Assembly: GCA_029204225.1 (NCBI GenBank)
Contig: CM055102.1
Coordinates: 27,811,345-27,875,344 of the forward strand
Origin: Diphasiastrum complanatum
Lineage: Eukaryota; Streptophyta; Lycopodiopsida; Lycopodiales; Lycopodiaceae
Length of the DNA: 64,000 nucleotides
Direction of reading: 5' to 3'
Every line of letters begins with the position of its first letter. Within the stretch, counting starts at the first letter, position 1. The notes below the pieces were generated by a model. It was not told where the DNA came from and did no database searches. It worked only from the letters and a program-made list of their open reading frames with translations. This document shows, piece after piece, positions 25,542 to 37,901 of this stretch. The position numbers and the translations under genes are program-made.

Positions 25542-26093
25542 ATGGCAACCTCAATTGGAGTCATGTTGGAAGCCAATGATAGGCTTACCTCAAGTAACTA
25601 TTCATTGTGGAAAGTGAAGATGGAGTCACTTCTTGAGATGAATGATGTTTTGGATATTGTTGTAGGTTTGGAGGAGAGACCAACAACACAACAAGATCAT
25701 TTGAGGTATGACAAGAGGGCCAAGAAGGCTCTACACATGATAAAGATGAATGTTACCAATGAACTTCTCAAGGAAGTTGGTAAGTGCACGTCATCTTTGG
25801 AAGCTTGGAATTCATTGAAGAAGCTTTATGAATCCAAGTCTACTTCTAGAGTGTTGACTCTAAGAAGGCAAATCTTTTCTTGTTTGCAAAAGAATGAAGA
25901 AAGTCCAAGTACTTTTGTTTTGAGAATGAAAGCATTGAATGATGAGTTAGCTCGCATAGATGAAAGCATTGAATGATGAGTTAGCTCGCATAGATGAAAG
26001 CATTAAGGGAGGAGAGCTTTTTCAAGTGATTCTTAATGGCTTGTTGGATGCTCATGCTAACATTGTTCAAAGTATTGCTATTCAAAAGACTTT
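25542..26093 (+). pseudogene. Copia gag (UBN2-type) of element F, frameshifted
   Basis: The ATG at 25542 opens a clear copia Gag: LTSSNYSLWKVKMESLL near residues 16-32, then RAKKALHMIKMNVTNELL and SLEAWNSLKKLYESKS, the UBN2/gag_pre-type capsid pattern. After about 144 residues the frame breaks. A 34-bp segment (25937-25970) is directly repeated at 25971-26004, which shifts the frame into a stop. The Gag-like reading resumes as GGELFQVILNGLLDAHANIV up to about 26093. The zinc knuckle and all of pol are absent. Confidence 0.88.
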
Positions 26094-26099
26094 TCCCCT

Positions 26100-26461
26100 C
26101 AAAAAAACTTTCTCACTATTTGATCTCCAATGAGCCAAAATTACATACATAAAGTGGAGACTCATATACTACTTTTAGAGTTGGCCAAAATTAGAGTTTT
26201 CACCTACCCTAGGAAGGTGCAACCTCTTGAATGTGATTGGTCCACATGTATGGCATAGATTAAGAGGTGCACCACTTCTAGATCTCCTAGAATCTAGGCA
26301 TTGATTTTTGCATTGATTGTGGCTCTTCATGGAGCTCGAGTTCTAACAACAATATCTAAGCTTAATCAGGCCTAAAAGGCATGAAAGTATGTACATATGA
26401 GCTCCAACCTCATGATGACACCTAGCAAAAATAATAACTAGCTAGCTTTTATCACTTTTCA
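26100..26461 (-). repeat. 3' LTR of copia G (minus orientation)
   Basis: On the minus strand it starts TGAAAAGTGATAAAAGC right after a purine tract (TATGGAGGAGTT) downstream of the polyprotein stop. A related segment lies at 28686-28859 in the same orientation, about nine-tenths identical by hand alignment. The far end near 26100 is estimated. Confidence 0.65.
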
Positions 26462-26481
26462 AACTCCTCCATAAAAGAGGG

Positions 26482-26945
26482 CTAGTTATTTAACATAGAT
26501 CTAGAGATGACTCCAAGGGCTGATCTAAACTTGATAAATAAAACTTTAAGCAAAGATTTGGTAAGAAGATCATCAACACATGATGAAGTATCCACATGTT
26601 CCAAGATGATGTCCTTTGATTGAACCTTCTCCCTCACAAAAATGGTGTGCCACCTTAATATGCTTGCTCCTTGCATAGAAGATAGGATTTGAGACAAGGG
26701 ATTTTGCTAAAATATTATCACACATAATGGTGGGAGTGTCTTCAGATCTGAAGCATTTGAGCTCCACAATAAGTCTTTTGATCCAAAGGATGTCTTTGGT
26801 TGTAGTAGTAAGTGCCTTGTATCGGCTTCAGTGGAAGAGAGAAATATGGTGTCTTTCTTTTTCAAGAGCCATGAAATGACTCCCATCTCCAAGAAAGATA
26901 GCATAAGCACTTATTGATTTCCTATCCCGTGCATCCCTCTGCAAA
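26482..26945 (-). pseudogene. Copia G RNase H C-terminal relic
   Basis: Minus-strand fragments read GVISWLLKKKDTIFLSSTEA, then IMCDNILAKSLVSNP, SKHIKVAHHF and DDLLTKSLLKVLF, ending FRSALGVISRSMLNN with a TAG at 26482. This is the same C-terminal RNase H order as copia A, so the two belong to related families. Frameshifts split it. Everything upstream of about 26945 is missing. Confidence 0.88.
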
Positions 26946-27010
26946 AGGCTCATTCCGAAAAAAAAAAAAGATCGGATAACATATATAGAAGCTCTTAGAA
27001 AGGCAGGATA
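26946..27010. other. Junction with short poly-A
   Basis: A run of about 13 A bases (26958-26970) sits between the end of copia G and the gene fragment. Confidence 0.5.
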
Positions 27011-28148
27011 ATGTATTTTAAAGTATCACCTGCCGGTCAATCTATCACGGAAGTTTTAGTTCAGCATGCTTATATTCACAATGAGCTCAACATTCATGAT
27101 CTGAATCCAAATGATAGAAGGAAATGCAATTGTAAGTTTTCAGATTCAATTTTTCTAGATTTAGCATTCTCTTTAAATTATATTTTTCATGAGATGTTTT
27201 TGATGGTTTTGCAGATTTGTATCCATCAAATTTTGTGGAATGGCAATCAGTTCAATCGATTGCATGAATAATCGATGTCATACATTCTGATTTTACAATA
27301 TAAAGGTCGTTCTCCAAAATCACTTTTAGAGTCAGGCGTTTTTTTTTATGATCACACCTATTTTTTTGATAGAAATGGTTTAGTTGGTAGATTAGAGCCA
27401 TCTCCTCTACCGGATTTTTCGAGTGAGGAATGGATTTCTCCTGATGCAGCAATTTTAGAAAGTTTTCGATCTAGGCTATATATTGATATTCAGAGTATAT
27501 TAAAATGTAGCACTGGATCAAAGAATAATAGATTAAGTTGTATCTACCTTTTACTATTTTTGTTGATTTTTTTTCCAAATGCAATGTTTGGAGAATGAAA
27601 ACAATGTTTATTTGTAAGGACTTGAGTGCTGATATAATCGTCGAGTTGTTGGATGATGGTTGGGATACAAAACAAAATCAGCAAGTTGAGTGCAGAGTAT
27701 GTTACTCATCCATGACATTTAGATATCACATCGAAAAACAAATGCTCACTTTGCTGCTGTATTATAGAAGATGGATTAAAGGCAAAAATGTTTGGAAGCC
27801 ACTTGATCAAGATTTTGGTATAAACCCTGAAGAGCAACTTCAGATAACAGTGAAAAAAAATGACAACATTCTTACAATGGTTGAGGTCGAGGAAAATTGG
27901 TGTCTCAATCACATTCAATCAGAACTAGACATGTGGCAATTCGATCTACCTCAATACTATCAATTTCGATTGAATGATGTAAAGGTACATTATGCCATAT
28001 GAAAATACTCCTTTTTTCTATTTCTAAGTGAATCAGTTTTATAAAATATATAACTAAAACAATTTCTCTTGTGTAGGTAAGGGTAAGGCATGAAGAGCAT
28101 ATAAAATGCAAAGACATTGGAACATCCATCGAAATTGAAGATCCATAG
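27011..28148 (+). pseudogene. Unrecognised multi-exon host gene fragment
   Basis: Protein-like segments: SITEVLVQHAYIHNELNIHD (27040-27100), SGVFFYDHTYFFDRNGLVG and PLPDFSSEEWISPDAA (about 27330-27450), then a longer stretch from about 27600 with CRVCYSSMTFRYHIEKQ, YYRRWIKGKNVWKPLD, QLQITVKKND and MWQFDLPQYYQFRLNDVK. The last piece joins across a GT-AG intron (27985-28076) to VRVRHEEHIKCKD and a TAG at 28146. A second likely intron has donor ATT|GTAAGT (about 27132) and acceptor TTTTGCAG (about 27214). A stop after 27271 and frame changes near 27540-27600 show it is broken or has unseen introns. I do not recognise the family. The introns argue that it came from genomic DNA, not from a spliced transcript. 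Confidence 0.5.
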
Positions 28149-28685
28149 ATTATGAACTATAGAATTTTGTATTATGTAATACAATTTTTTGTATACATCA
28201 TTTTTGAAAATATATGAACCACTTTTTCTATGAGGCTCTTTCATTTCTATGATCTCCATTTTCATGGTGCAAAACACAATGTAACAGACGTCTACGACTC
28301 CTCAGTTTCTGATCAGACGATGGTTGTCTTTGACACCTGAGGAACTCGCGTTATCATACTGCTCTTCCATTAATTTCATAACTATACTTCACGTTAAATC
28401 TGATTTCAGTAGTACCACATACAAACCATCTCTAATCTCTTCGGTGGACTGTACTCTTGTTTCAGAGTATGAACTAATTTTTAAGATCCTGTTGGGCAAT
28501 TAGAACACTTAAAGCTGTGATTACATTTAGCATAAGCTGTCTATTAGACTGTTTTTGCACCTAGCAGCCGATCAGAACGAGAGAGTTATTCCGCAATATT
28601 CCTGCTCTCTTCTCCGTTCACGTTCTTCTGTCTCCCTTGCCCCATCACAATCCACTTTGTTTTAAAACAAGAGCATAAGAACACA
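28149..28685. other. No gene seen
   Basis: AT-rich sequence between the gene fragment and the second LTR copy. Part may be 3' untranslated sequence of the fragment. Confidence 0.4.
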
Positions 28686-28859
28686 ATCTCCTAAAATCTA
28701 GGCATTGATGTTTGCATTAATTGTGACTTTTCATGGAAGTCGAGTTCTAACAACAATATCTAAGCTTAATCAAGCCTAATCAACATGAAAGTATGTACAT
28801 GTGAGGTCCAACCTCATGATGACATCTACCAACAATAATAACTAGCTAGCTTTTATCAC
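28686..28859 (-). repeat. Partial copia G-type LTR, second copy
   Basis: Matches 26282-26454 over about 174 bp with 17 or so differences, in the same orientation. It shares the LTR start-proximal segment (minus strand TGATAAAAGCTAGC). With the 26100-26461 copy it brackets the gene fragment. Confidence 0.75.
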
Positions 28860-30796
<1,937 letters not shown>

Positions 30797-30892
<96 letters not shown>

Positions 30893-30894
30893 AC
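30797..30894 (+). repeat. (TC)n-(AC)n compound microsatellite
   Basis: TC run 30797-30868 passes directly into AC run 30868-30894. Confidence 0.98.
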
Positions 30895-32246
30895 GAAAAT
30901 GCAACAATCACAAAATTGAACCACCATCAAAATAGCATAAAAACAAACCCTAACAAAATGAGAGAAGTAAGAGAAGGAAAAGCAAGACATCCAATTGCCA
31001 AAATGGTATTCCACCTTTTGATTGAGCCACTATTTATCAGTGGAATTTGGCCCTTCTAGCTATTGGCCAATTTCTACCTCCCTAGAAATTTAAAAATAGG
31101 TCGAACACTTTCTATTCATCTAACTTGACTTTTAGGCCTCTAATCATATTTGATTCTGCAATGGCCTTAAAAGCACTTATATTTCTAACTAAGAAATGAA
31201 ATAATGATGTGCTCATCAGGTTGGACTTAAACATGCAAGGTGCTAAAGCCCTTGCACTAATTCTCCTAACTATTATGGTCTACTTACAAGGTGGACCCTC
31301 CTACCAACGCCCAATAACCCCCAACACTCTTACCAACTACTCAATAGACAAGTAATACTCTTAGCATACAAAATGGTAACTTGCACAAGTGCAAGTACAT
31401 TCTACATCTTCAAATTATATGGCATCAATACTTAGATCATCGTATTGAACTTTTGGCCATACCACATCCATCTTTAAGTTTTAGAAAATTTTAACATGTA
31501 TTCCTTAGGCAAGGATGCCCCCTCCACCATGTGAATAATCGACTAGTAGTTTTGATCCAATTTTTCCTTTTGCAATGATCAAGTTGATGTCTCCATCTTC
31601 TTTGCATGGTTCACACACCATGTCTAAATCGCATGTTATCTTGGGCTTACCTTTCACTCCACTCACCTCGACTACTACTACATTTCCAACGATGCTTCTT
31701 GGATCTACATCCAAGACACATGGAATATCACCGTTCTATTTTATCATTTACTTGTCATCATCAAATGCTCCATGTCCTCTGCTCCTAGACCAAAAAAAAC
31801 AAACGTCTACATTATATGAATAGCTCCTTGCTTGTTTTAAGGAAAAGTACTTTGATCTTGTCTCTACAACCCTTACTCCATTGCAAGAAAAGATTACTTC
31901 AAGCCTAGATGTATTTAGCCAAGCGAGTTGCTCTTCCAAGGCTTCATCCACCGCTCTTAGAGTCTTCACCAAGGATACCTTGAAAGAATTTTAAAATGTG
32001 TTTCTCAATACTGTCTATTTCACAACCCAAAATTTCTTTGCATTGAAAGCCTTCTATGCAATCTAGCCAACCTCATACGCAAAGTAATTTTGCTCATACA
32101 TAACAATCGGCCATTTGGCCTAGCTACATTCCATGTCTATCAATTGAATCGAGTCATGTTGAAATGCTTGATTTGGTTGGCTCTCGTTTCACAAGCCTCT
32201 CCACTACAACCCCCAAGCCAAAACCACCTTTCCATCGCCCTCCCTT
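30895..32246. other. No gene assigned; two minus-strand ORFs
   Basis: Minus-strand ORFs at 31748-31972 and 31505-31714 are adjacent and could be pieces of one degraded coding sequence (LEEQLAWLNTSRLEVIF; CDLDMVCEPCKEDGDINLII). I do not recognise the family. The rest is plain AT-rich sequence. Confidence 0.3.
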
Positions 32247-32336
32247 CAGGCTCAACTGGTTAGCTTGGCATCCAAAGTTTCTTTGGTCCCAGGTTCGAGC
32301 CTCCCCTTGGAAACCAAGAAGCATTATTGAGGAGCT
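32247..32336 (+). mobile_element. tRNA-derived SINE, copy 3
   Basis: GGCTCAACTGGTTAGCTTGG (box A region), GGTTCGAGCCTCCCC (box B) and TTGGAAACCAAGAA match the other copies. The first bases (CAACGGGGTT in other copies) are replaced here, so the 5' end is truncated or diverged. It is followed directly by GCATTATTGAGGAGCT. Confidence 0.8.
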
Positions 32337-32437
32337 GTCCAACGGGGTTGGCTCAGTTGGTTAGCTTGACATCCAAAGTTTCTTTGGTCTCAGGTTCGAG
32401 CCTCCCCTTGGAAACCAAGAAGCATTATTGAGGAGCT
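32321..32437 (+). mobile_element. tRNA-derived SINE, copy 4, with 16-bp flanking repeats
   Basis: GCATTATTGAGGAGCT occurs at 32321-32336 and 32422-32437, flanking an 85-bp body that starts GTCCAACGGGGTTGGC and ends TTGGAAACCAAGAA. Copy 3 ends exactly where this left repeat begins. So this is either a fresh insertion into the sequence next to copy 3 or a 101-bp tandem duplication of it. Confidence 0.8.
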
Positions 32438-33899
32438 AGAAAAACTTCACAACCAATAAACCCACACCAATAACAGAATCATCCCTAGATTCCTTCCTAC
32501 CAACTCAACTACTTCAAAATTGGGGGACATTCTTAATACCATAATAATGCTTCCTGCCATAACACCATCACAAAGGGACTAATACAACTCCCAAAAACTC
32601 CTCACCAACCACTCATTATCGACTACCGACCTTTGACCATGGTCAACACCCTCTAAAAGATTATAGCAAAAAACTTGATAAATAGACTAGCTCCTCATAG
32701 GTTTTCAACTCCAACAACCAAATTGAATTTGTCAAAGTATAAAGCATGTATTTGATACTATTCAAATGTTACTCCCCTCAAATTTTCTCCCTTAAAATTG
32801 TACTCAATGTAGAGTGTCATAAAGCCTTTGAGTACTTTTAATTGAACCACTTGGAAACAAATCGATGTCTAGGAATTCCTTAATTTTGAAACAAATCAAT
32901 CATCGACCTTCATGACGTTTCCATTTATGAGCCATTTCCTATACATTGTAGTGTCCTTTGTAGGTGCCACCTCACTTGCTCCCTCGCACTTATTTGTAAT
33001 AGCCATAAAACCCTTCCTTTCTTCCCTTCTCTCCATTCACAATCATGGTCTAGCCTCATGCTCTCGGCAGACCTTTTATTGACAATGTTACCACGTTCTC
33101 AAGACTTGAGCACAAAATTATCTAATAGCATTTTCGAGGATTTGGGCTAGGGCTCTTCGTCTCTCATTGATCTCTATCATTGAGTCGAGACAAAATTGGG
33201 ATACATTATCTCACAAAGCACCCCATACAACTTTTGGCAATGCATACTATGTGCATTGAGCATCATAAATTTCTATGAACCTCACAAAATACTTCTATCC
33301 TTGAGATGTGTTCTTAACAAAAATTACGATGATGGTCTAAAGAAGACATTAAATGGTCAAAACTGTATACAAGTCTTGGCCTAATCAAAGTAGTTTGGAA
33401 CACTTTAGGAGTGTGCACACTACTAAATAATGCTTTCCCCGCTTTGTAGTAAGTATACAAAATTCATGATGCTCAACTTCCTGACACAAAATTAGGCACA
33501 CAACATTTTTTGCAAAACATAATTAGTATTTATTTTCACTCCTGATATAAGGTGACAAAATGCACTCACAATTTCAATATTGCCTATTAGGTTAATTCTG
33601 AATAGTAACGTAGACCTTCCAAAAAACATTATTTATGATTTTGAACAAATATATAATCCGACGTTTTTTAAAATGACAGCATTTATAGTCCTTTCATTTA
33701 GGCATGCTGTTTAAGGTGGCCCACTATCGATTGTCATAAAGGAGATATGCTTTGAGACATTTTCTTTCAACTATAGTAAGATGTGTACACCATGTCTGGT
33801 TCCATAACCATATAACCAGCCAAACTTTCAGTAAAAGGGCCCATTCAATGAAAAATGAACACCCTGCTTTGAAGTACTCTTCAGCAGATAGAGTCAAAG
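32438..33899. other. No gene seen
   Basis: AT-rich, short ORFs without motifs. Confidence 0.4.
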
Positions 33900-34828
33900 C
33901 ATAATTGCATTGTGTTTCTAGAAATGCGGTCAAAAACACGTTTCTATTTTGGGGCAGCATTTCTCATAAACTTTTTTCTTATGGGCAATATGGGTATCAA
34001 ATTAAAGATTTAATTAAGGGCCGTAGATTTATGTAGGTTGCCGAATAAAAATTCAGAATGGCTTGTCAGATATCTTTTATGTCAATTCATTTAGAGCTAC
34101 TATTGGGTCCAATGAGGCCTATGATGCCAAATGGCTTAAACTTCCAGTGTACTCTCATTCCTGCTAGTTACCATTCTCATGTTCAGCTACCAACACAACA
34201 GACCTCGACATCAAGTTCAAAATTTAGCTCATTGGAAGCTAGACCTAATGACAAGACCATAAGGGAGAATCCCATTGATGTGATTGCTCATCAACCTTTG
34301 CTGCAGGATCATCATTGAACACTTATTGTGGCTATTCAATCACAAGTTGTCATGACTCAATCAAAATGTTGACAACAATGATTATGTTAAATACGGAAGA
34401 GTTAGGATGTCTAGTAATGGTTTATTGGCTTCTTCAGTTGTTTTGACAATTAGGGCCTTATTTAGCTGCATTTGGAACCTCAAAAATATGTTAATCAATT
34501 AAATCCCAGCTCAACCACTGTCACAACATCTAGGATCCAACCGCATTTTTACAAAGGAGACCTTAAGTCGTGGGTGCCCCAACTCTCATGAGAGGCTGGA
34601 AACTTTAATTGGAAACTATGAATACCATTGATGGGTCCTCGTTTGGAAGCTTTTACTAATAGACATATGAGTTTCTTTGAGGGAGAACTAAGAATGGCAC
34701 AATTTAGTATATAACCTGCAAAGCAAAGCAGTATCATGAATATCTGTTTTTTTTTTCCGACGATTCTGGATCCAGAAACACATTTCTAAAAACGTTTTTC
34801 CCCAGAAACGTGTTTCTGTGCAACTATG
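33900..34828 (+). mobile_element. Non-autonomous hAT-like element (929 bp)
   Basis: The left end reads CATAATTGCATTGTGTTTCT. The right end, reversed, reads CATAGTTGCACAGAAACACG. The flanks AGTCAAAG (33892-33899) and AGTCAAAT (34829-34836) agree at 7 of 8 bases, the 8-bp target duplication typical of hAT transposons. Both ends are followed by ACACGTTTCT/AAACGTTTTT words, like the subterminal repeats that hAT transposases bind. The interior encodes no transposase (short ORFs only), so it would need a transposase supplied in trans. Confidence 0.7.
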
Positions 34829-36602
34829 AGTCAAATATATTGCAATTACCACTTGCAGGGACCTTTCAGGGCAAGAGACCTTTTAGGACAGGTTAGAAGC
34901 ATTGTGTTTGCATCTAAAAGGAAAAAAAAACCTAGTAGATATTCCTTGAAATCGAAGCCATCAAAAAAGTATGTCAATGTTAATGATTCTCGATCCAGCT
35001 TAGATAACACTGCAAGATTCACCAATTGATCCAACACGTCACCGGAATGGAGGAGCTACTTTTGATGAGAATACTTCAGAACAAAAAAAATTGAGGATGC
35101 TTCAGTGTCATAATCATAAAAATTTTGGTCAGTGTTCCCTGATGCAATTGTTCTTTAGCTGAAGGATGTTGAAAATAACAAGCTATCATACAGAGAGCTT
35201 CATGCTACAGGTCATGGGTCAACAAGTAACCTTTCAAGGTTATTTAAGCAATGAAAGCCTCAACAAAAGGTACTCAGGAGCAGAATCTATCATTTTAGGA
35301 TATCCATGTAGTGCATTTGTTTGATTTCGCAATCCCACAAGACCCAAAGCCATTTTACCAACTTTTGCAGGAAGCATGGCAGTGTCCATAGTGCAGCCAC
35401 TGGAAAACAAAACAAGAAAATTATATTGCACACAACATGCTCTACAGTTGGATACAAGGTGCCAGCATTTCAGAGTAGATATCAAAGCCAAGTTCGGTTA
35501 CCAAAGCATTGCCTGTTGTCTAAGCGTTATATACTAAGAGTTGAATAGCAAATTGAGAACTACAAGCAGACTTGGATTCCAAAGGACATCATATGCAGAG
35601 AAGCTATGAAAATGTACCTCATTATAAGGTAATCCTGAAATACTTATATCAAAAGCTCATTGGAAAGTGTAACACCAAATCTCAACGAATGAGAAATTTC
35701 GGCCTGCATATGGAAAGAATCTACTTGTCAAAACAACGCCTACCAATTGTCATGAAAATCCAGGAATAGAAAGAGCTGAGTGATAATACAAGCATAATAG
35801 AAGCCTCAAAATAAAATCTGGATCTACTGCAGAATAACCTCCCAACAAGCAAGGAGTGCAGGTACAATTTCTCTTTTCTACCAAAGCAATATATGCTCTA
35901 TTCCTGTTTAAATCCTATAAACACATGTGACAAATTATGAAGTTGCAAACTGATTGTTGAATATGGACTATGACACATTACACGAGTGCATAAAAATTAT
36001 GCTCCGTCAATACTGAATCACAAATGAACAAAAAGATTTTCAAAAAGCCAGAGATACAATCACTTTGTGAAAAATATGAACTACATTGTGAATATCGCAT
36101 GAAACCTTCACATTGAGGCATAATGATATACTAGTAAATAGGCAAACTCCTCATAAAAGTATTGTACTCTACGGAATTTCTTGTCACAATGTTTTATAAA
36201 TCACAATTTTTTTATGCTCGTTCTAACTACAATCTTAAACAACCAAATAACGTGAGGATCTTAATAAAAATTTACTCATTCGGAATTTGAAGGATACAAA
36301 GCTCTTCGATCCATTCAAATCTTGAAGTAGATTTCATAAGAGATAAAAAACGATAGAAAAGTGAAAGAAGGGAAAAGCAGATGCCCTACCAAGATAAAAG
36401 ACTAGGCATCGACAACAGAAACAGAGCATCTCCACCTTAACATTATAAATTTATCAGCTGAAAGTTTTGCACTGCGCAAAGATTCTCCCATCAGGAGAAC
36501 AGAAGTTTACATTCTTTGAGAGTTTAGTGATTAAATATTTTTCCAAATTCATTTGTTGCAATAGGATCAGTTGCTTCAACTACCTTTCATCCACCTTAGC
36601 TC
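34829..36602. other. No gene seen
   Basis: Short ORFs only. A Lys/Ser-rich reading just right of the hAT element (34900-35030) has no family I recognise. Confidence 0.4.
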
Positions 36603-36900
36603 TCAGGAGTGGTGAGGGTGAGACAAAGGCAGAGGTTGGCACATCTTCTACACATGCAAGTGTAGCCGGCCCCTCTACTAAAAGGGGCGGCATGGGTTAT
36701 GGTAGGAGTAGAGATTATTATGTAAATTCATTTCAGAGTCCAAACAAAAATAAGGCTGATGTGGCTAATAAGAGAATGTTCTACCTTTGGGATCTCCCCT
36801 TCCATCTAGCAAAATCTCCTACTTAGAGGGATATGGTAGAGAGTCTTGCTTCTATACAAGCCACCTATTGTGGACCTAGCATGGAGTCCTTAAGTGTCAC
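36603..36900 (+). pseudogene. hAT transposase relic (DUF659 region)
   Basis: Reads NKNKADVANKRMFYLWDLPF and HLAKSPT, a stop, then RDMVESLASIQATYCGPSME. This matches the conserved start of the DUF659 domain of plant hAT-type transposases (LPFxxARSPyfrdMvxaiasigpgyxpPSse). Upstream is a Gly/Ser-rich stretch with STKRGGMGYGRSRDYY. Only about 100 residues remain. Confidence 0.65.
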
Positions 36901-36960
36901 CCTATGTGGGCACCATCTTTTTGAAAGCCATTGACACATTGGCACCTGGCACCGTTTTTT

Positions 36961-37115
36961 TAGGTGAGTACATGAAATGTGTTGAATTTCAATGCTCAAT
37001 GCTCGTTACTACTTAAATGTTTAATCATTTTGATGCTCATTGCTCAAGAGTCAATGCTCATTAGAGTTTCAAACATTTAACATTTGTTGCTCATTGCTTT
37101 AAACTTCGAGGTTGG
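36961..37115 (+). repeat. ATGCTCA/TTGCTCA word array
   Basis: At least seven copies of CAATGCTCA or TTGCTCATTG words within about 130 bp, just downstream of the DUF659 relic. The density of one short word is like the other arrays in this window. Confidence 0.5.
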
Positions 37116-37901
37116 CTTTGAATCAGAGTAACAAACTACGGTGCAAATTTGGGTTCAGGGTTTAGCATATACAAATTTTGCTTTGCTGCATTGTTTAAAC
37201 TCTGTGGGACGAGGCAAGGTCGATCGTTGTTGGGTTACAGCCACTGCACACTGGGCTCACAAATAGAGACAGGTCCACCATGGGCCTTCTCTATAGTTCA
37301 TGGATAGGTTGGTGAGCACTTTGATCATTACACAAAGCTCAGTTTTGTGAGTATATCTTCCTGAATCTTCAAATATCGATGTCTTGCCATTTGAAATCCT
37401 ATCTCAATTCTACCTTCTTTCATTTGCCAACTTCTTGTTGCGAATAAACCAAACAAGATCCTTTATTGGAAAATTTACGTGCCCTTTGAGAACTAAATAT
37501 AATAGGCTTTCATTCGAAATTATCAACACTACAAATTCACAGGCTAATATCTTGGTATTGCATCAGAAATAGCATAAAAAATGTGATATTAGCTAGAATC
37601 AGAACATCCTCAAAAACTCGAACAGACCACAGTCTTAAGAGCTAAATAGAACATGATTTCATTCAACATTATTAACAATAAGAATCCACTGGCTCATTCT
37701 TGTTGATGTATCAGAAATGAGGTCAATACACATTTGGAAAGTGCTCAATTAGAAGTTTTCCTTTTGCAGATTTTATTTTGGTTTCATTGCTTAGCAGTGC
37801 CCAATTTCTGAAGGCAAAACCTTTGAACCACTAGAGATTTAGCAAAAACATCATCAAACTCATCCTCACAAGAAACTCATCCAGACCACGGCAAGTTAGT
37901 A
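37116..37901. other. No gene seen
   Basis: AT-rich; probably includes the 3' untranslated and downstream part of the minus-strand WD40-like gene fragment. Confidence 0.4.

Larger units (their letters stand above)
24296..26097 (+). mobile_element. Copia F: 5' LTR, primer site and gag; rest lost
   Basis: Contains a 5' LTR (24296-24945), primer-binding site (24946-24957), leader and gag (from 25542). The element stops near 26097, inside gag. There it meets the LTR end of copia G in the opposite orientation. Protease, integrase and RT are missing. Confidence 0.8.

Noticed and set aside
32251..32420. Functional tRNA genes
   Set aside because: Box A and B are present, but the anticodon arm is not canonical (short loop between CCAAAG and CTTTGG), the acceptor stem has a bulge, and copies carry retroposition repeats; called SINEs.
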